DNA of 6,414 nucleotides from Deltaproteobacteria bacterium (GTDB lineage: Bacteria; Desulfobacterota; DSM-4660; Desulfatiglandales; B25-G16). The stretch spans positions 1 through 6,414 of the forward strand of contig QMLT01000103.1 in assembly GCA_003646875.1 (NCBI GenBank), written 5' to 3'. Below the pieces are notes generated by a model. It searched no databases and was not told where the DNA came from. It saw nothing but the letters and a program-made list of their open reading frames with translations. Of the stretch, positions 1-6,183 are shown in pieces (position 1 is the first letter of the stretch; each line of letters opens with the position of its first letter). Position numbers and translations under genes: made by a program.

Positions 1-187
1 TCACTATTGTGTGTGAATACTGAAAATCAGGCAACACCCTCTTCTCTTGTGTGAAAAGTATCCGTTAATCCTCGAGGTAGGATTCAGCCACACTGGGGGA
101 ATTTAGCCTTCTGTGAGTCGTGCTATGCGCAGAAAGTATGGGATAGTGTCTCAACCGAATAAGAAACTAATCCTCGCTGTATAATAG
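1..187. other. Non-coding stretch downstream of the DUF35 gene
   Basis: No convincing gene is seen on either strand. The longest ATG frame on the plus strand (124-183) has only 19 codons and no ribosome binding site. No hairpin followed by a T-run is visible, so the end of the thiolase/DUF35 transcript is not marked by an obvious intrinsic terminator. A 6-bp stem with a 6-base loop at 67-84 (AATCCT/AGGATT) is the only dyad noticed, and it lacks a U-tract. Confidence 0.5.
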
Positions 188-604
188 TTACACGGGCTGA
201 AATGCCAGGAATGTTTCCTGGTTTTCCCCTTCACCCCAATGCAAAAACGTAACCTTCAAGGGCATCCCAATTGTTATCTCTTCAGGTTTGGTTGCATCTA
301 CGCCTTCTATGCGTGCATCAACCTTTACTCCCTCTTCCAGGTCAACCACGCCGGAGCAATAGGGATGTTTCCGGTCATATCCTTGCTCAATCATAAAGGG
401 AGGTGCGACGGTTATGCACGTGAACGCATGAAGCCGGCCATCACCCTTCATCTCAACCCACTCCATCTCTGAGCTATAGCATTTTATACATATTGATCTG
501 GGAGGAACAAAAAGAGCGCCACACTTCTTGCACCGCGATCCCATAAGTTTTTCTTCTTTAAGATACTGCTCATATGATATATCACTAAAAGGCCTTTCCT
601 CCAT
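188..604 (-). CDS. DUF35 zinc-ribbon/OB-fold protein, partner subunit of the adjacent thiolase
   Basis: This 138-residue protein is a small partner subunit of acyl-CoA thiolases. The N-terminal part holds a rubredoxin-like zinc ribbon with Cys25-x2-Cys28 and Cys39-x2-Cys42. It is followed by an OB-fold-type beta domain from about residue 52 to the end, with the family-typical GDGRLHAFT entry strand and a PYCSGVVDLEEGVKV strand pair. Length and domain order fit DUF35 (OB-fold, acyl-CoA-associated). The start at 604 is preferred because an AGGAGA ribosome site lies 7 bases upstream; an in-frame ATG at 742 would overlap the thiolase gene by 134 bases and add 46 residues unlike the family. The gap to the thiolase stop is 4 bases, so translation is coupled. 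Family knowledge: DUF35 proteins bridge archaeal thiolase and HMG-CoA synthase, and BbsA partners the thiolase BbsB. I infer a structural or substrate-channel role in a cytoplasmic thiolase complex. Confidence 0.9.
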   Translation of the reverse strand: MEERPFSDISYEQYLKEEKLMGSRCKKCGALFVPPRSICIKCYSSEMEWVEMKGDGRLHAFTCITVAPPFMIEQGYDRKHPYCSGVVDLEEGVKVDARIEGVDATKPEEITIGMPLKVTFLHWGEGENQETFLAFQPV

Positions 605-608
605 GACA

Positions 609-1874
609 TTATCTCCTTTCAAAAATGGTGAAGGTGCAGGTTCCACCTGTGCCTCCCAGGTTGTGGGCAGCTCCGATTCTGAGATCTTTCTTGGGCACCT
701 GCCGGTCCCCTGCTTCACCTCGCAGCTGTTTCCAGACCTCAAACAGTTGACCTATGCCTGTGGCCCCGACCGGGTGTCCTTTACACTTCAGGCCACCTGA
801 GGTGTTAATCGGCATAGGGCCGTCTCTTTTTGTGACCCCTTCTGCCACCGCTTTGTAGCCTTCGCCCGGCTTAAAAAAACCGAGATCTTCTATATGAATA
901 AGCTCGGCGATTGAGAAACAGTCATGAACCTCGGAGAACTGAATGTCTGATGGCTTCAACCCTGACATTCCATACGCCTCATCTGCCGCGTTTTTTGTGG
1001 CCTCCATAGTGGTGAGATCCTTCGCAGCGTGCAACCCTTTTCCACTGCCCTGACCTATGCCAATGACATAGAGTGGGTCATCGGTGAAATTTTTGGCAAT
1101 CTCCTCTCCGACCAGCAGCATACAGGCACCCCCGTCACTAATGGGACAGCAGTCGTAAAGGAGCATGGGCCATGCAACAACAGGATTAACCCCGGGATCA
1201 CGTAAAAACGCCTTTTCATCCTCCCAATGTGGAAGGGGTTTTCCTTTCTTTTTTGCGCTTTCGATCTTGAGGTTCATCATATCTTTAATGGAATAGGGAA
1301 ATTGAGCCTTAGGGTTGAGCCTGGCGTTACTATGGCTTTTAATAGTCACATTCAGAAGGTGATCATGATTAGCGCCGTATTTTGCGAAATACGCTGTCGC
1401 AAGTGCGCCGAATACCCCTGGAAAGGTGAATCCCACTCTTCCTTCATAGGGAACTGTTGCCAATGCTAAACCCTCAGCCACCTCTTCAGTAGTGCGTTTC
1501 GACATCTCCTCTACGCCACCGACCAGCACAATATCATAAAACCCTGAGGCAATGGCAAACACCCCCTCTCTGAATGCGAGAGCACTCGAGGCACATGCCC
1601 CTTCTGTTCTTGTAGCCGGTTTTGGCGCAAGACCGATCAAATCGGAGATGATCGGTCCCCAATGTCCCTGATGCATAAAAAAGTCGTTTGAAAAATTACC
1701 CAGATAAAGGGCATCGATATCATTCGGATCAAAGCCCTTATCCACTGACTCAAGCATCTCCCTAAAGGCCTCAGCGAATAGGTCCTTTGAGTCTTTGTTT
1801 TTAAACATGCCAAATTTTGACATCCCTGCGCCTACTACTGCAACGCCTCTTCCAAGTTTTCTCTTTTTCTGCAT
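609..1874 (-). CDS. Thiolase of the SCP2/archaeal (DUF35-dependent) type, acetyl-CoA C-acyltransferase-like
   Basis: The 421-residue cytoplasmic enzyme should catalyse thiolytic cleavage of a 3-oxoacyl-CoA or the reverse Claisen condensation. Visible motifs: nucleophilic Cys94 in EGACASS, a His317-Asp-Cys-Phe segment where degradative thiolases have NEAF, and the GGLKCKGHPVGATG block with catalytic His367. The C-terminal block (HNLGGTGG, 404-411) replaces the CxGGGxG motif of FadA/AtoB-type thiolases, which places it with SCP2-like thiolases. Length is normal and both ends are complete. The start has an AGGAGG site 6 bases upstream. The coupled DUF35 gene directly downstream is the usual partner; known examples are the archaeal acetoacetyl-CoA thiolase and BbsAB of anaerobic toluene degradation. 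No HMG-CoA synthase or other bbs gene is in the window, so the substrate cannot be fixed; beta-oxidation or an aromatic/succinyl-CoA pathway are both possible. It could be annotated simply as acetyl-CoA acetyltransferase. Confidence 0.92.
   Translation of the reverse strand: MQKKRKLGRGVAVVGAGMSKFGMFKNKDSKDLFAEAFREMLESVDKGFDPNDIDALYLGNFSNDFFMHQGHWGPIISDLIGLAPKPATRTEGACASSALAFREGVFAIASGFYDIVLVGGVEEMSKRTTEEVAEGLALATVPYEGRVGFTFPGVFGALATAYFAKYGANHDHLLNVTIKSHSNARLNPKAQFPYSIKDMMNLKIESAKKKGKPLPHWEDEKAFLRDPGVNPVVAWPMLLYDCCPISDGGACMLLVGEEIAKNFTDDPLYVIGIGQGSGKGLHAAKDLTTMEATKNAADEAYGMSGLKPSDIQFSEVHDCFSIAELIHIEDLGFFKPGEGYKAVAEGVTKRDGPMPINTSGGLKCKGHPVGATGIGQLFEVWKQLRGEAGDRQVPKKDLRIGAAHNLGGTGGTCTFTIFERR
612..617 (-). 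promoter_or_regulatory. Ribosome binding site of the DUF35 gene inside the end of the thiolase gene
   Basis: AGGAGA is formed by the last two sense codons (AGG AGA, Arg-Arg) of the thiolase gene, immediately before its TAA. It sits 7 bases ahead of the ATG at 604. This decides the start of the DUF35 gene and implies translational coupling between the two subunits. Confidence 0.8.
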
Positions 1875-1880
1875 TTCCTA

Positions 1881-1886
1881 CCTCCT
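1881..1886 (-). promoter_or_regulatory. Ribosome binding site of the thiolase gene
   Basis: A consensus AGGAGG lies 6 bases before the ATG at 1874 and supports that start codon. Confidence 0.85.
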
Positions 1887-1986
1887 CCAATAGAATCAAA
1901 CCAATAATAAATGGGAAACTTTTTGCCCACGTCTATCGCAGCTTTGCCCTTTTATATTCACGCTTAATCTAATTTTGTGAGCTCTG

Positions 1987-2017
1987 GTTATATTTGACAA
2001 TAATTTTTAACTGACAA
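1987..2017 (-). promoter_or_regulatory. Weak sigma-70-type promoter candidate for the thiolase operon
   Basis: TTGTCA (2012-2017) and TATAAC (1987-1992) are separated by 19 bases, longer than the usual 16-18. A second copy of TTGTCA lies at 1995-2000. The AT-rich context fits a promoter, but the match is only moderate and other pairings are possible. Confidence 0.25.
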
Positions 2018-2099
2018 GAGAGTGTTTCTTCTATCAGGAAATTTACTCAAAAGCAAGATAATTTCGCCTCTAATTGGTAACTCTTCTGAATAAGTTGGG

Positions 2100-2120
2100 G
2101 CAGCAGCTTAAAAATGCTGC
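2100..2120 (-). terminator. Small hairpin, weak terminator candidate behind the peptidase/zinc-ribbon region
   Basis: GCAGCA (2100-2105) can pair with TGCTGC (2115-2120) around a 9-base loop, directly after the TAA of the zinc-ribbon frame. In the minus-strand transcript the stem is followed by C-rich sequence with no U-run, so it is not a standard intrinsic terminator. Confidence 0.2.
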
Positions 2121-2121
2121 A

Positions 2122-2257
2122 TTAAGGAGCATATAGGTATGTCTTTTTTGTCTCATGCCCTATAAGTAATGCACAGACAGGACAGCCTTCCGGATTAAGG
2201 GTGTTGAGTTTTTTCTTCACAGCTCTTCGAATCTCACAGCCAGTACAAAGTTATCAT
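2122..2257 (-). pseudogene. Possible frameshifted small CxxC/CxxC zinc-ribbon gene
   Basis: Directly behind the peptidase stop codons (TGA TAA) an open frame of 42 codons (2250 to 2122) encodes CTGCEIRR, a basic stretch, then GCPVCALLIGHETKK and a TAA stop. The four cysteines are arranged C-x2-C-x17-C-x2-C, typical of small zinc-ribbon proteins. The frame has no ATG, GTG or TTG before the first cysteine. An ATG at 2257 overlaps the peptidase TGA as ATGA, a classic operon junction, but it is in another frame and stops after seven codons. Removing one T from the run at 2247-2249 would join that ATG to the zinc-ribbon frame, giving a 44-residue protein beginning MITCTGC. So this is either a decayed gene, a sequencing or assembly error, a +1 frameshift, or chance. 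I do not recognise the family. Confidence 0.45.
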
Positions 2258-5200
2258 CGCAACGCTATTTCACGATAGGGAAGACCAATTCGTTTTGCGA
2301 GCGATTGAAGATCTTCCTGAAGCGTCCGCTCAGTCCCGTCACTTGTTTTCACCCGGGTCATCTTATCCGCAACGATAAAAATCTGTACCTTGCTCGGATC
2401 GAACAATTGCGCGGCGAGTTCGCGAAGCTCTTTCCTGGTTGCATGTCGATAGGCATCCTGAATTTTCTCAAGCGTGTTGAGGGGTTCACCCCTCATATAA
2501 TAGTGGCTGTATACCTCAACCAGTTGGGCTGGGGTGTCTACGTTAAATACAAAGCTATTTAAGGCATCAAGTCGCTTGAGTTCCAGGTCTTTTTCAGGAA
2601 CATTTTTCCGAAGGGAGTCCATGATCTTCAATGTCTCCATAATCGCCGTGCTCGTTTTATCGCCCTTACAGCCAATGTACCCAATAAGTACTCCTGCATT
2701 CCATTTATAGGTCTGAAAGAAACCGGCCGAATACACGAGTCCCAGGTCGTCCCGCAGGCGAGTATACATGAGGGAATCGCTGCCGCCTAAGATATCAGTT
2801 AATAGGCGGGACTTCCAGAATGCAGGGTGAGTGCGCTTGAAGCCTGGCAGCACTAAAACAACCTGGGATTGCACCTGTCCGGGCTTGGGAATAAGCGCCA
2901 GAACAGATGGAGTTTCCTTTGGATCGTTAAGATTGCGTTCAGGGGACCGGTCTTGGGGAAGAGCTTCGAGGAGCTTTTTCAGACCTGCTTGAGCTTCCGC
3001 AAAGGTCACATCGCCTGATACTGCGGCAACTATGTTGGATGGAACGAAATAGTTCCTCATAAAGGCAGTGAGGTCATCTCTCGTAATACTTGGGATGGTT
3101 TTAATGCCGATCAGTGGATCGCGGCCGTACGGGTGTCCATCGAAATGCCAGATCATGCCCTCGCGCATTGCCACGGTATGCGCATTTTCACCCTGCCTTT
3201 TAAGGGAGACAATTTCTTTCTCTTTGACCACGTTCAGTACCGCAGGGTCAAAGGCTGGTCTGGTAAGGATTTCTTTTAGCAGATCAAGTCCTTTTTCCCA
3301 ATCCTCTTTCATAACCGAAAGGTGTATACTTGATACCTCCTCGTCCACGGATATTGATACGCGGATGGCGTTTTCGTCCAGCACCTGCGCAAGCTCGGAG
3401 GGAGAATAGCGTTGGGTGCCGCCTTGAATTATAGTATTGCTGAGTATATCTGCCAAACCGGTCTTTTCATCATCAATATCAACATCGCCTGCCTTAACGA
3501 GAATGGTGAGATCGATCAGTGGCAGTTCGCTGTCGGCTAAATAGAAAATCGGTGTGTTTCCAATCCTGGCGGTCTGGGCCTTCGGGTATACGATTTTTTT
3601 GGGAACCCTATCGAAAGAAAGCGGGTGTTTCCAGCCCACAGGCGTGGGGTAGATCGAGTTGTTATGAAAGGTAGCAGGTTTAACAATTTTTCTTGCTCCG
3701 GCAATCCCAATGGACCGAACCTCAGTGTATCTCTGTGCCGGTCTATCAGGTTTTCCACCGGGGATCACATACACGCTTGTCTTGTTTTCGATTCGGATAT
3801 ATTTTCTGGCTACATCTCTGATCTCCTGAGGTGTGACCTCTGAGATTCGTTTCAGATAATCGGTAAGATAGCGCCAGCCCGCTTGAACTTCCATTGTTGC
3901 CAGGGCGCTGGCCAGCTCTTCATTCTCGCGCATTCTATCCAGAAATTCGCGTTGGTTTAGTTTCTTAATCCTTTTGAGTTCGCGCTCAGAAACTAATTCA
4001 TGTTTCATTTTTTCGGCTTCAGCAATGAGTGTATTTTCAAGTGTGTGACAGGCATTCACGTAAGCCTGACGTTTCTCATCTGTATTAAGGTTCCCCTTTT
4101 TCACCTCATCGGGCTCATTAGGGGAGCCGCCTAAAACGATCATTCCGCCATAACGATTATCGGGGTTATATGCCCAGGCCTCGACAGCGAGACCCTTATT
4201 TATGATGTTTTGGGTTATGCGGGCGCTACGGCCGAGACTTAAGGCCATAGTCATAACATCAAGCGCATAGAAATCCTTGGTTTTCATTCGAGCGCCATGG
4301 AAACCAATTCTGACCAATGGTGTGCGGGCGCCTTTCAAGAACCGAATATTTTTGCGCGGGCCGTGCTGCGCAGGTTCTGCCGTTACGATTTCAGGGCTCC
4401 GTTTTCCCTCTGGATACCGCTCGAAGTAAATCTCTGCCAGTCTTCTGGCTTCTTCCACTCTCACGTCCCCTACGAGTACACACACGGCGTTTGTTGGATT
4501 ATAGTATTTTTTATGAAAGGCTATTGCATCAGTTGTGTTGTATTTTTCCATATCCGATTTCCAGCCGATTGTTGGATTTCGGTATGGGTGTGCGGTATAG
4601 GCAGTTGCGTTAAGATCAAGCCAGGCAGCGCCGCCCGGGCTGTTAATATATCGGAAGGCCCACTCCCGCTGCACGACCTCCTTCTCAACGTAAAACTCAC
4701 GCCAGGAAGGTTCGAATAGCTGTTCGCTCACTATCGAGAACCACTGCTCGAGCATATCAGATGGCACCGACATTATATACTGGGTCTGATCTTTCGTGGT
4801 AAAGGCATTAACGCCCACAGCGCCGTTCTTGCCCAACTGAGAGGAGAAGGCCTGAGGGATGTAGATTTTTTGCACCTCGGCTCGAAGCCTGTTCATCTCA
4901 GTGAGTTTTTTTCGGATCAATGCCTGGTCTGAATTTCGTTTTCTCTGCTCTGAGAGCACCACCTGATATGCTGCTTCAATCTTGTCCTGCAGCTCCATAT
5001 CCCTTTTTTGATCAAGTGTGCCAAAATTCTTGGTGCCCTTAAACATCATATGCTCAAGCAAATGGGCGATTCCGGTCTTTCCGGTATCTTCAAGCGCGGA
5101 ACCGGCACGTATCGCCACGCGGCAGGCAACCTTAGGTGTTGCAGGTCGGTCCACGATTAAAAACAGCATGCCGTTTTTCAGATGGAACTCCTTGACATCC

Positions 5201-5292
5201 ATTTTGATATATGGCTTCGGATTGTCAGCCATGCAAAGGCTCGAGGAGGCCAGGAGTAGCAAACCAAACAGAACGCTCTTAAAAAAATGCAT
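2254..5292 (-). CDS. Secreted double-length M16 family zinc peptidase (pitrilysin/insulinase-like)
   Basis: The 1012-residue protein carries both halves of an M16 clamshell peptidase on one chain. Residues 1-22 form a Sec signal peptide (Lys5, hydrophobic core 7-15, probable cleavage after Cys-Met-Ala22), so it should act in the periplasm. The inverted zinc motif HLLEH is at 77-81 (ligands His77 and His81, base Glu80). The downstream glutamates, Glu203 and Glu210 in EKEVVQRE, match the E-x6-E pair of pitrilysin, with Glu210 the likely third ligand. A lysine/glutamine-rich, probably coiled-coil segment of about 50 residues (roughly 92-150) is inserted before the NAFTT strand. The second half begins near 565, has lost HxxEH (TGLADILSN at 611-619), and keeps the R-x6-Y substrate-binding pair (Arg847, Tyr854). 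Both parts of the active site are therefore present and the enzyme is probably active on peptides or unfolded proteins; its substrate is unknown. AGAGGA lies 7 bases before the ATG. Confidence 0.93.
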   Translation of the reverse strand: MHFFKSVLFGLLLLASSSLCMADNPKPYIKMDVKEFHLKNGMLFLIVDRPATPKVACRVAIRAGSALEDTGKTGIAHLLEHMMFKGTKNFGTLDQKRDMELQDKIEAAYQVVLSEQRKRNSDQALIRKKLTEMNRLRAEVQKIYIPQAFSSQLGKNGAVGVNAFTTKDQTQYIMSVPSDMLEQWFSIVSEQLFEPSWREFYVEKEVVQREWAFRYINSPGGAAWLDLNATAYTAHPYRNPTIGWKSDMEKYNTTDAIAFHKKYYNPTNAVCVLVGDVRVEEARRLAEIYFERYPEGKRSPEIVTAEPAQHGPRKNIRFLKGARTPLVRIGFHGARMKTKDFYALDVMTMALSLGRSARITQNIINKGLAVEAWAYNPDNRYGGMIVLGGSPNEPDEVKKGNLNTDEKRQAYVNACHTLENTLIAEAEKMKHELVSERELKRIKKLNQREFLDRMRENEELASALATMEVQAGWRYLTDYLKRISEVTPQEIRDVARKYIRIENKTSVYVIPGGKPDRPAQRYTEVRSIGIAGARKIVKPATFHNNSIYPTPVGWKHPLSFDRVPKKIVYPKAQTARIGNTPIFYLADSELPLIDLTILVKAGDVDIDDEKTGLADILSNTIIQGGTQRYSPSELAQVLDENAIRVSISVDEEVSSIHLSVMKEDWEKGLDLLKEILTRPAFDPAVLNVVKEKEIVSLKRQGENAHTVAMREGMIWHFDGHPYGRDPLIGIKTIPSITRDDLTAFMRNYFVPSNIVAAVSGDVTFAEAQAGLKKLLEALPQDRSPERNLNDPKETPSVLALIPKPGQVQSQVVLVLPGFKRTHPAFWKSRLLTDILGGSDSLMYTRLRDDLGLVYSAGFFQTYKWNAGVLIGYIGCKGDKTSTAIMETLKIMDSLRKNVPEKDLELKRLDALNSFVFNVDTPAQLVEVYSHYYMRGEPLNTLEKIQDAYRHATRKELRELAAQLFDPSKVQIFIVADKMTRVKTSDGTERTLQEDLQSLAKRIGLPYREIALR

Positions 5293-5299
5293 AAACAGA

Positions 5300-5305
5300 T
5301 CCTCT
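5300..5305 (-). promoter_or_regulatory. Ribosome binding site of the M16 peptidase gene
   Basis: AGAGGA is placed 7 bases upstream of the ATG at 5292, which also starts the signal peptide, so start and export signal agree. Confidence 0.7.
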
Positions 5306-5327
5306 TATATTAACCAGCAGATTCACC

Positions 5328-5362
5328 CTGTTAAATTTCCCAAAGGGAACCCTATTTAACAG
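5328..5362 (-). promoter_or_regulatory. Long bulged dyad in the peptidase leader
   Basis: The outer arms CTGTTAAAT (5328-5336) and ATTTAACAG (5354-5362) are exact inverted repeats of 9 bp. Inside them TTCCC (5337-5341) pairs with GGGAA (5345-5349) around a 3-base loop, leaving a 4-base bulge. In the peptidase transcript this would be a stable hairpin some 35 bases before the start codon. As DNA it could be an operator, because it covers the proposed -10 element at 5353-5358. No U-run follows it. Confidence 0.5.
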
Positions 5363-5380
5363 AGACAGGTTTTTGAGCAA
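5353..5380 (-). promoter_or_regulatory. Promoter candidate for the M16 peptidase gene
   Basis: TTGCTC (5375-5380) and TAAATA (5353-5358) are spaced by 16 bases, a fair sigma-70-type match. The -35 lies in one arm of the dyad at 5372-5399 and the -10 in one arm of the dyad at 5328-5362, so any protein binding either dyad would compete with RNA polymerase. Confidence 0.35.
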
Positions 5381-5399
5381 TTACACTAATTGTCTCAAA
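5372..5399. promoter_or_regulatory. Near-perfect 12-bp-arm palindrome between regulator and peptidase genes
   Basis: The plus strand reads TTTGAG CAATTA (5372-5383), a 3-base centre CAC, then TAATTG (5387-5392), one extra T, and CTCAAA (5394-5399). Both 6-bp blocks of each arm match exactly. It lies 44 bases after the regulator stop and overlaps the proposed peptidase -35. It is AT-rich and lacks a U-tract in either direction, so an operator is more likely than a terminator. Confidence 0.5.
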
Positions 5400-5442
5400 T
5401 CAGTAATACTCAAACCTTAATTAGGGGAAGTGAGGGCAAGAT

Positions 5443-5949
5443 TTAGGATTGGGCTTTGATATTTGTCTTTAACTCTTCTACAAACTCTTTGAAAAATCTG
5501 TCTTGTTCTTGCCAATCAGGGCCAAATCGCTTTTTAAAATAGCTGCCAAGTTTATCAAAGAGCTTATGCCAGACTGGTTTGCCGCCACCAATGACCACAT
5601 CTTCAAGAAAAGATTTGAGTTCAGGAATCTTTTCTTTTGGTAAGAAAGAAACAGCGCCCAGATTTATGGATTTTTTCAATGCTTCTGGGGAAAGTGCGTG
5701 GGCAGTGAGCATTACTGTGGGAAACCCTCGTGACACTGCGTCTTTTAAAAGCTCAAACCCGTTTACACCCATGATATCGAGAATAACAATATCGAAGGTG
5801 TAGCCGGCAAGGTATTGCATGGCGGTTTCATAATCTGTTGCCGTGCGAATTATGCACATATCCAGCTCTTCCTCAACAGTTTCAAGTACATCAGGTTCAT
5901 CGTCTACCACCAAAATGGATCTGTCTTTCAAGGGGCTATCGGAAGTCAT
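5443..5949 (-). CDS. Receiver-domain response regulator with a short helical C-terminal tail
   Basis: The 168-residue protein has one CheY-like receiver domain (about 10-120). All key residues are present: the acidic pair Asp16-Asp17, phospho-acceptor Asp58 in VILDIMG, Thr82 in VMLTAHA and Lys105 in FLPKEK. It should therefore be phosphorylated by a histidine kinase, which is not in the window. The remaining 45-50 residues are rich in Lys, Phe and Glu and look amphipathic helical (KLFDKLGSYFKKRFG, then EFVEELK); there is no helix-turn-helix, GGDEF or other known output domain. It probably acts by protein contact or as a phosphate relay in the cytoplasm. The start has AAGGAGGT 10 bases upstream. 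It is divergent from a paralogous regulator at 6184 and points toward the peptidase gene, 150 bases downstream, but the dyads between them argue for separate control. Confidence 0.92.
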   Translation of the reverse strand: MTSDSPLKDRSILVVDDEPDVLETVEEELDMCIIRTATDYETAMQYLAGYTFDIVILDIMGVNGFELLKDAVSRGFPTVMLTAHALSPEALKKSINLGAVSFLPKEKIPELKSFLEDVVIGGGKPVWHKLFDKLGSYFKKRFGPDWQEQDRFFKEFVEELKTNIKAQS

Positions 5950-5959
5950 TACAGATTTT

Positions 5960-5967
5960 ACCTCCTT
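5960..5967 (-). promoter_or_regulatory. Ribosome binding site of the first response regulator
   Basis: A strong AAGGAGGT sits 10 bases upstream of the ATG at 5949. The spacing is slightly long but no closer in-frame start exists. Confidence 0.75.
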
Positions 5968-6038
5968 CCATTTATTTAAATGAGCAGGCCTAAGAGAGAT
6001 ATGTAAATTGCTTTTCTCAATGATTTTTGTTACTCATT

Positions 6039-6068
6039 ACCTTAGATTGCAGTTGAGCAAATTGTCAA
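6039..6068 (-). promoter_or_regulatory. Promoter candidate for the first response regulator
   Basis: A perfect -35 hexamer TTGACA (6063-6068) is followed after 18 bases by a weaker -10, TAAGGT (6039-6044). The expected transcript would carry a leader of roughly 80 bases. The -35 lies within the small dyad TTGTC-AA-GACAA (6062-6073). Confidence 0.45.
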
Positions 6069-6130
6069 GACAAAATATCGTCACAGTAATGCACGGTTTA
6101 GGCTGCGTTAGCTATTTATTAAGGAACAAC

Positions 6131-6158
6131 TTGACTAAAAAAATCTGCGTGTTACAAT
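6131..6158 (+). promoter_or_regulatory. Promoter of the second response regulator
   Basis: TTGACT (6131-6136) and TACAAT (6153-6158) are separated by 16 bases, close to the sigma-70 consensus. The transcript start would fall near 6165, leaving a leader of only about 20 bases that holds the ribosome site. Confidence 0.6.
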
Positions 6159-6171
6159 TATTGTGAACTAA

Positions 6172-6177
6172 AGGAGG
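6172..6177 (+). promoter_or_regulatory. Ribosome binding site of the second response regulator
   Basis: AGGAGG lies 6 bases ahead of the ATG at 6184 and fixes this start. Confidence 0.85.
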
Positions 6178-6183
6178 AAGGGA

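Larger units (their letters stand above)
1875..2121. other. AT-rich gap upstream of the thiolase operon
   Basis: No gene is seen here. Together with the small zinc-ribbon frame next to it, this makes the 379-base interval between the M16 peptidase and thiolase genes. It contains the thiolase ribosome site, a weak promoter candidate at 1987-2017 and a small hairpin at 2100-2120. Its length suggests that the thiolase operon has its own promoter and is not co-transcribed with the peptidase gene. Confidence 0.5.

Noticed and set aside
67..84. Hairpin AATCCT/AGGATT as terminator of the thiolase operon
   Set aside because: The stem is only 6 bp and no U-run follows on the minus strand.
66..176. 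Nine-base direct repeat TAATCCTCG at 66-74 and 168-176
   Set aside because: Only two copies, with no associated mobile-element features; consistent with chance.
124..183. ATG frame of 19 codons on the plus strand
   Set aside because: Very short, no ribosome site and no recognisable motif.
605..742. In-frame upstream extension of the DUF35 protein to the ATG at 742
   Set aside because: It lies entirely over the end of the thiolase gene, has no ribosome site and adds 46 residues before the family's usual N-terminus. The AGGAGA site points to 604.
2251..2256. Stop-codon readthrough or selenocysteine at the peptidase TGA to reach the zinc-ribbon frame
   Set aside because: The TGA is followed at once by an in-frame TAA, and the peptidase is already full length, so readthrough of both is improbable.
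4297..4719. Plus-strand open frame of 140 codons
   Set aside because: It lies antisense inside the well-supported M16 peptidase gene and shows no recognisable domain or ribosome site; it is a shadow frame.
5230..5292. Lipoprotein signal for the M16 peptidase (Cys20 in SSLC)
   Set aside because: The residue before Cys20 is Leu, not Gly, Ala or Ser, so the lipobox is poor. A signal peptidase I site after Ala22 fits better.
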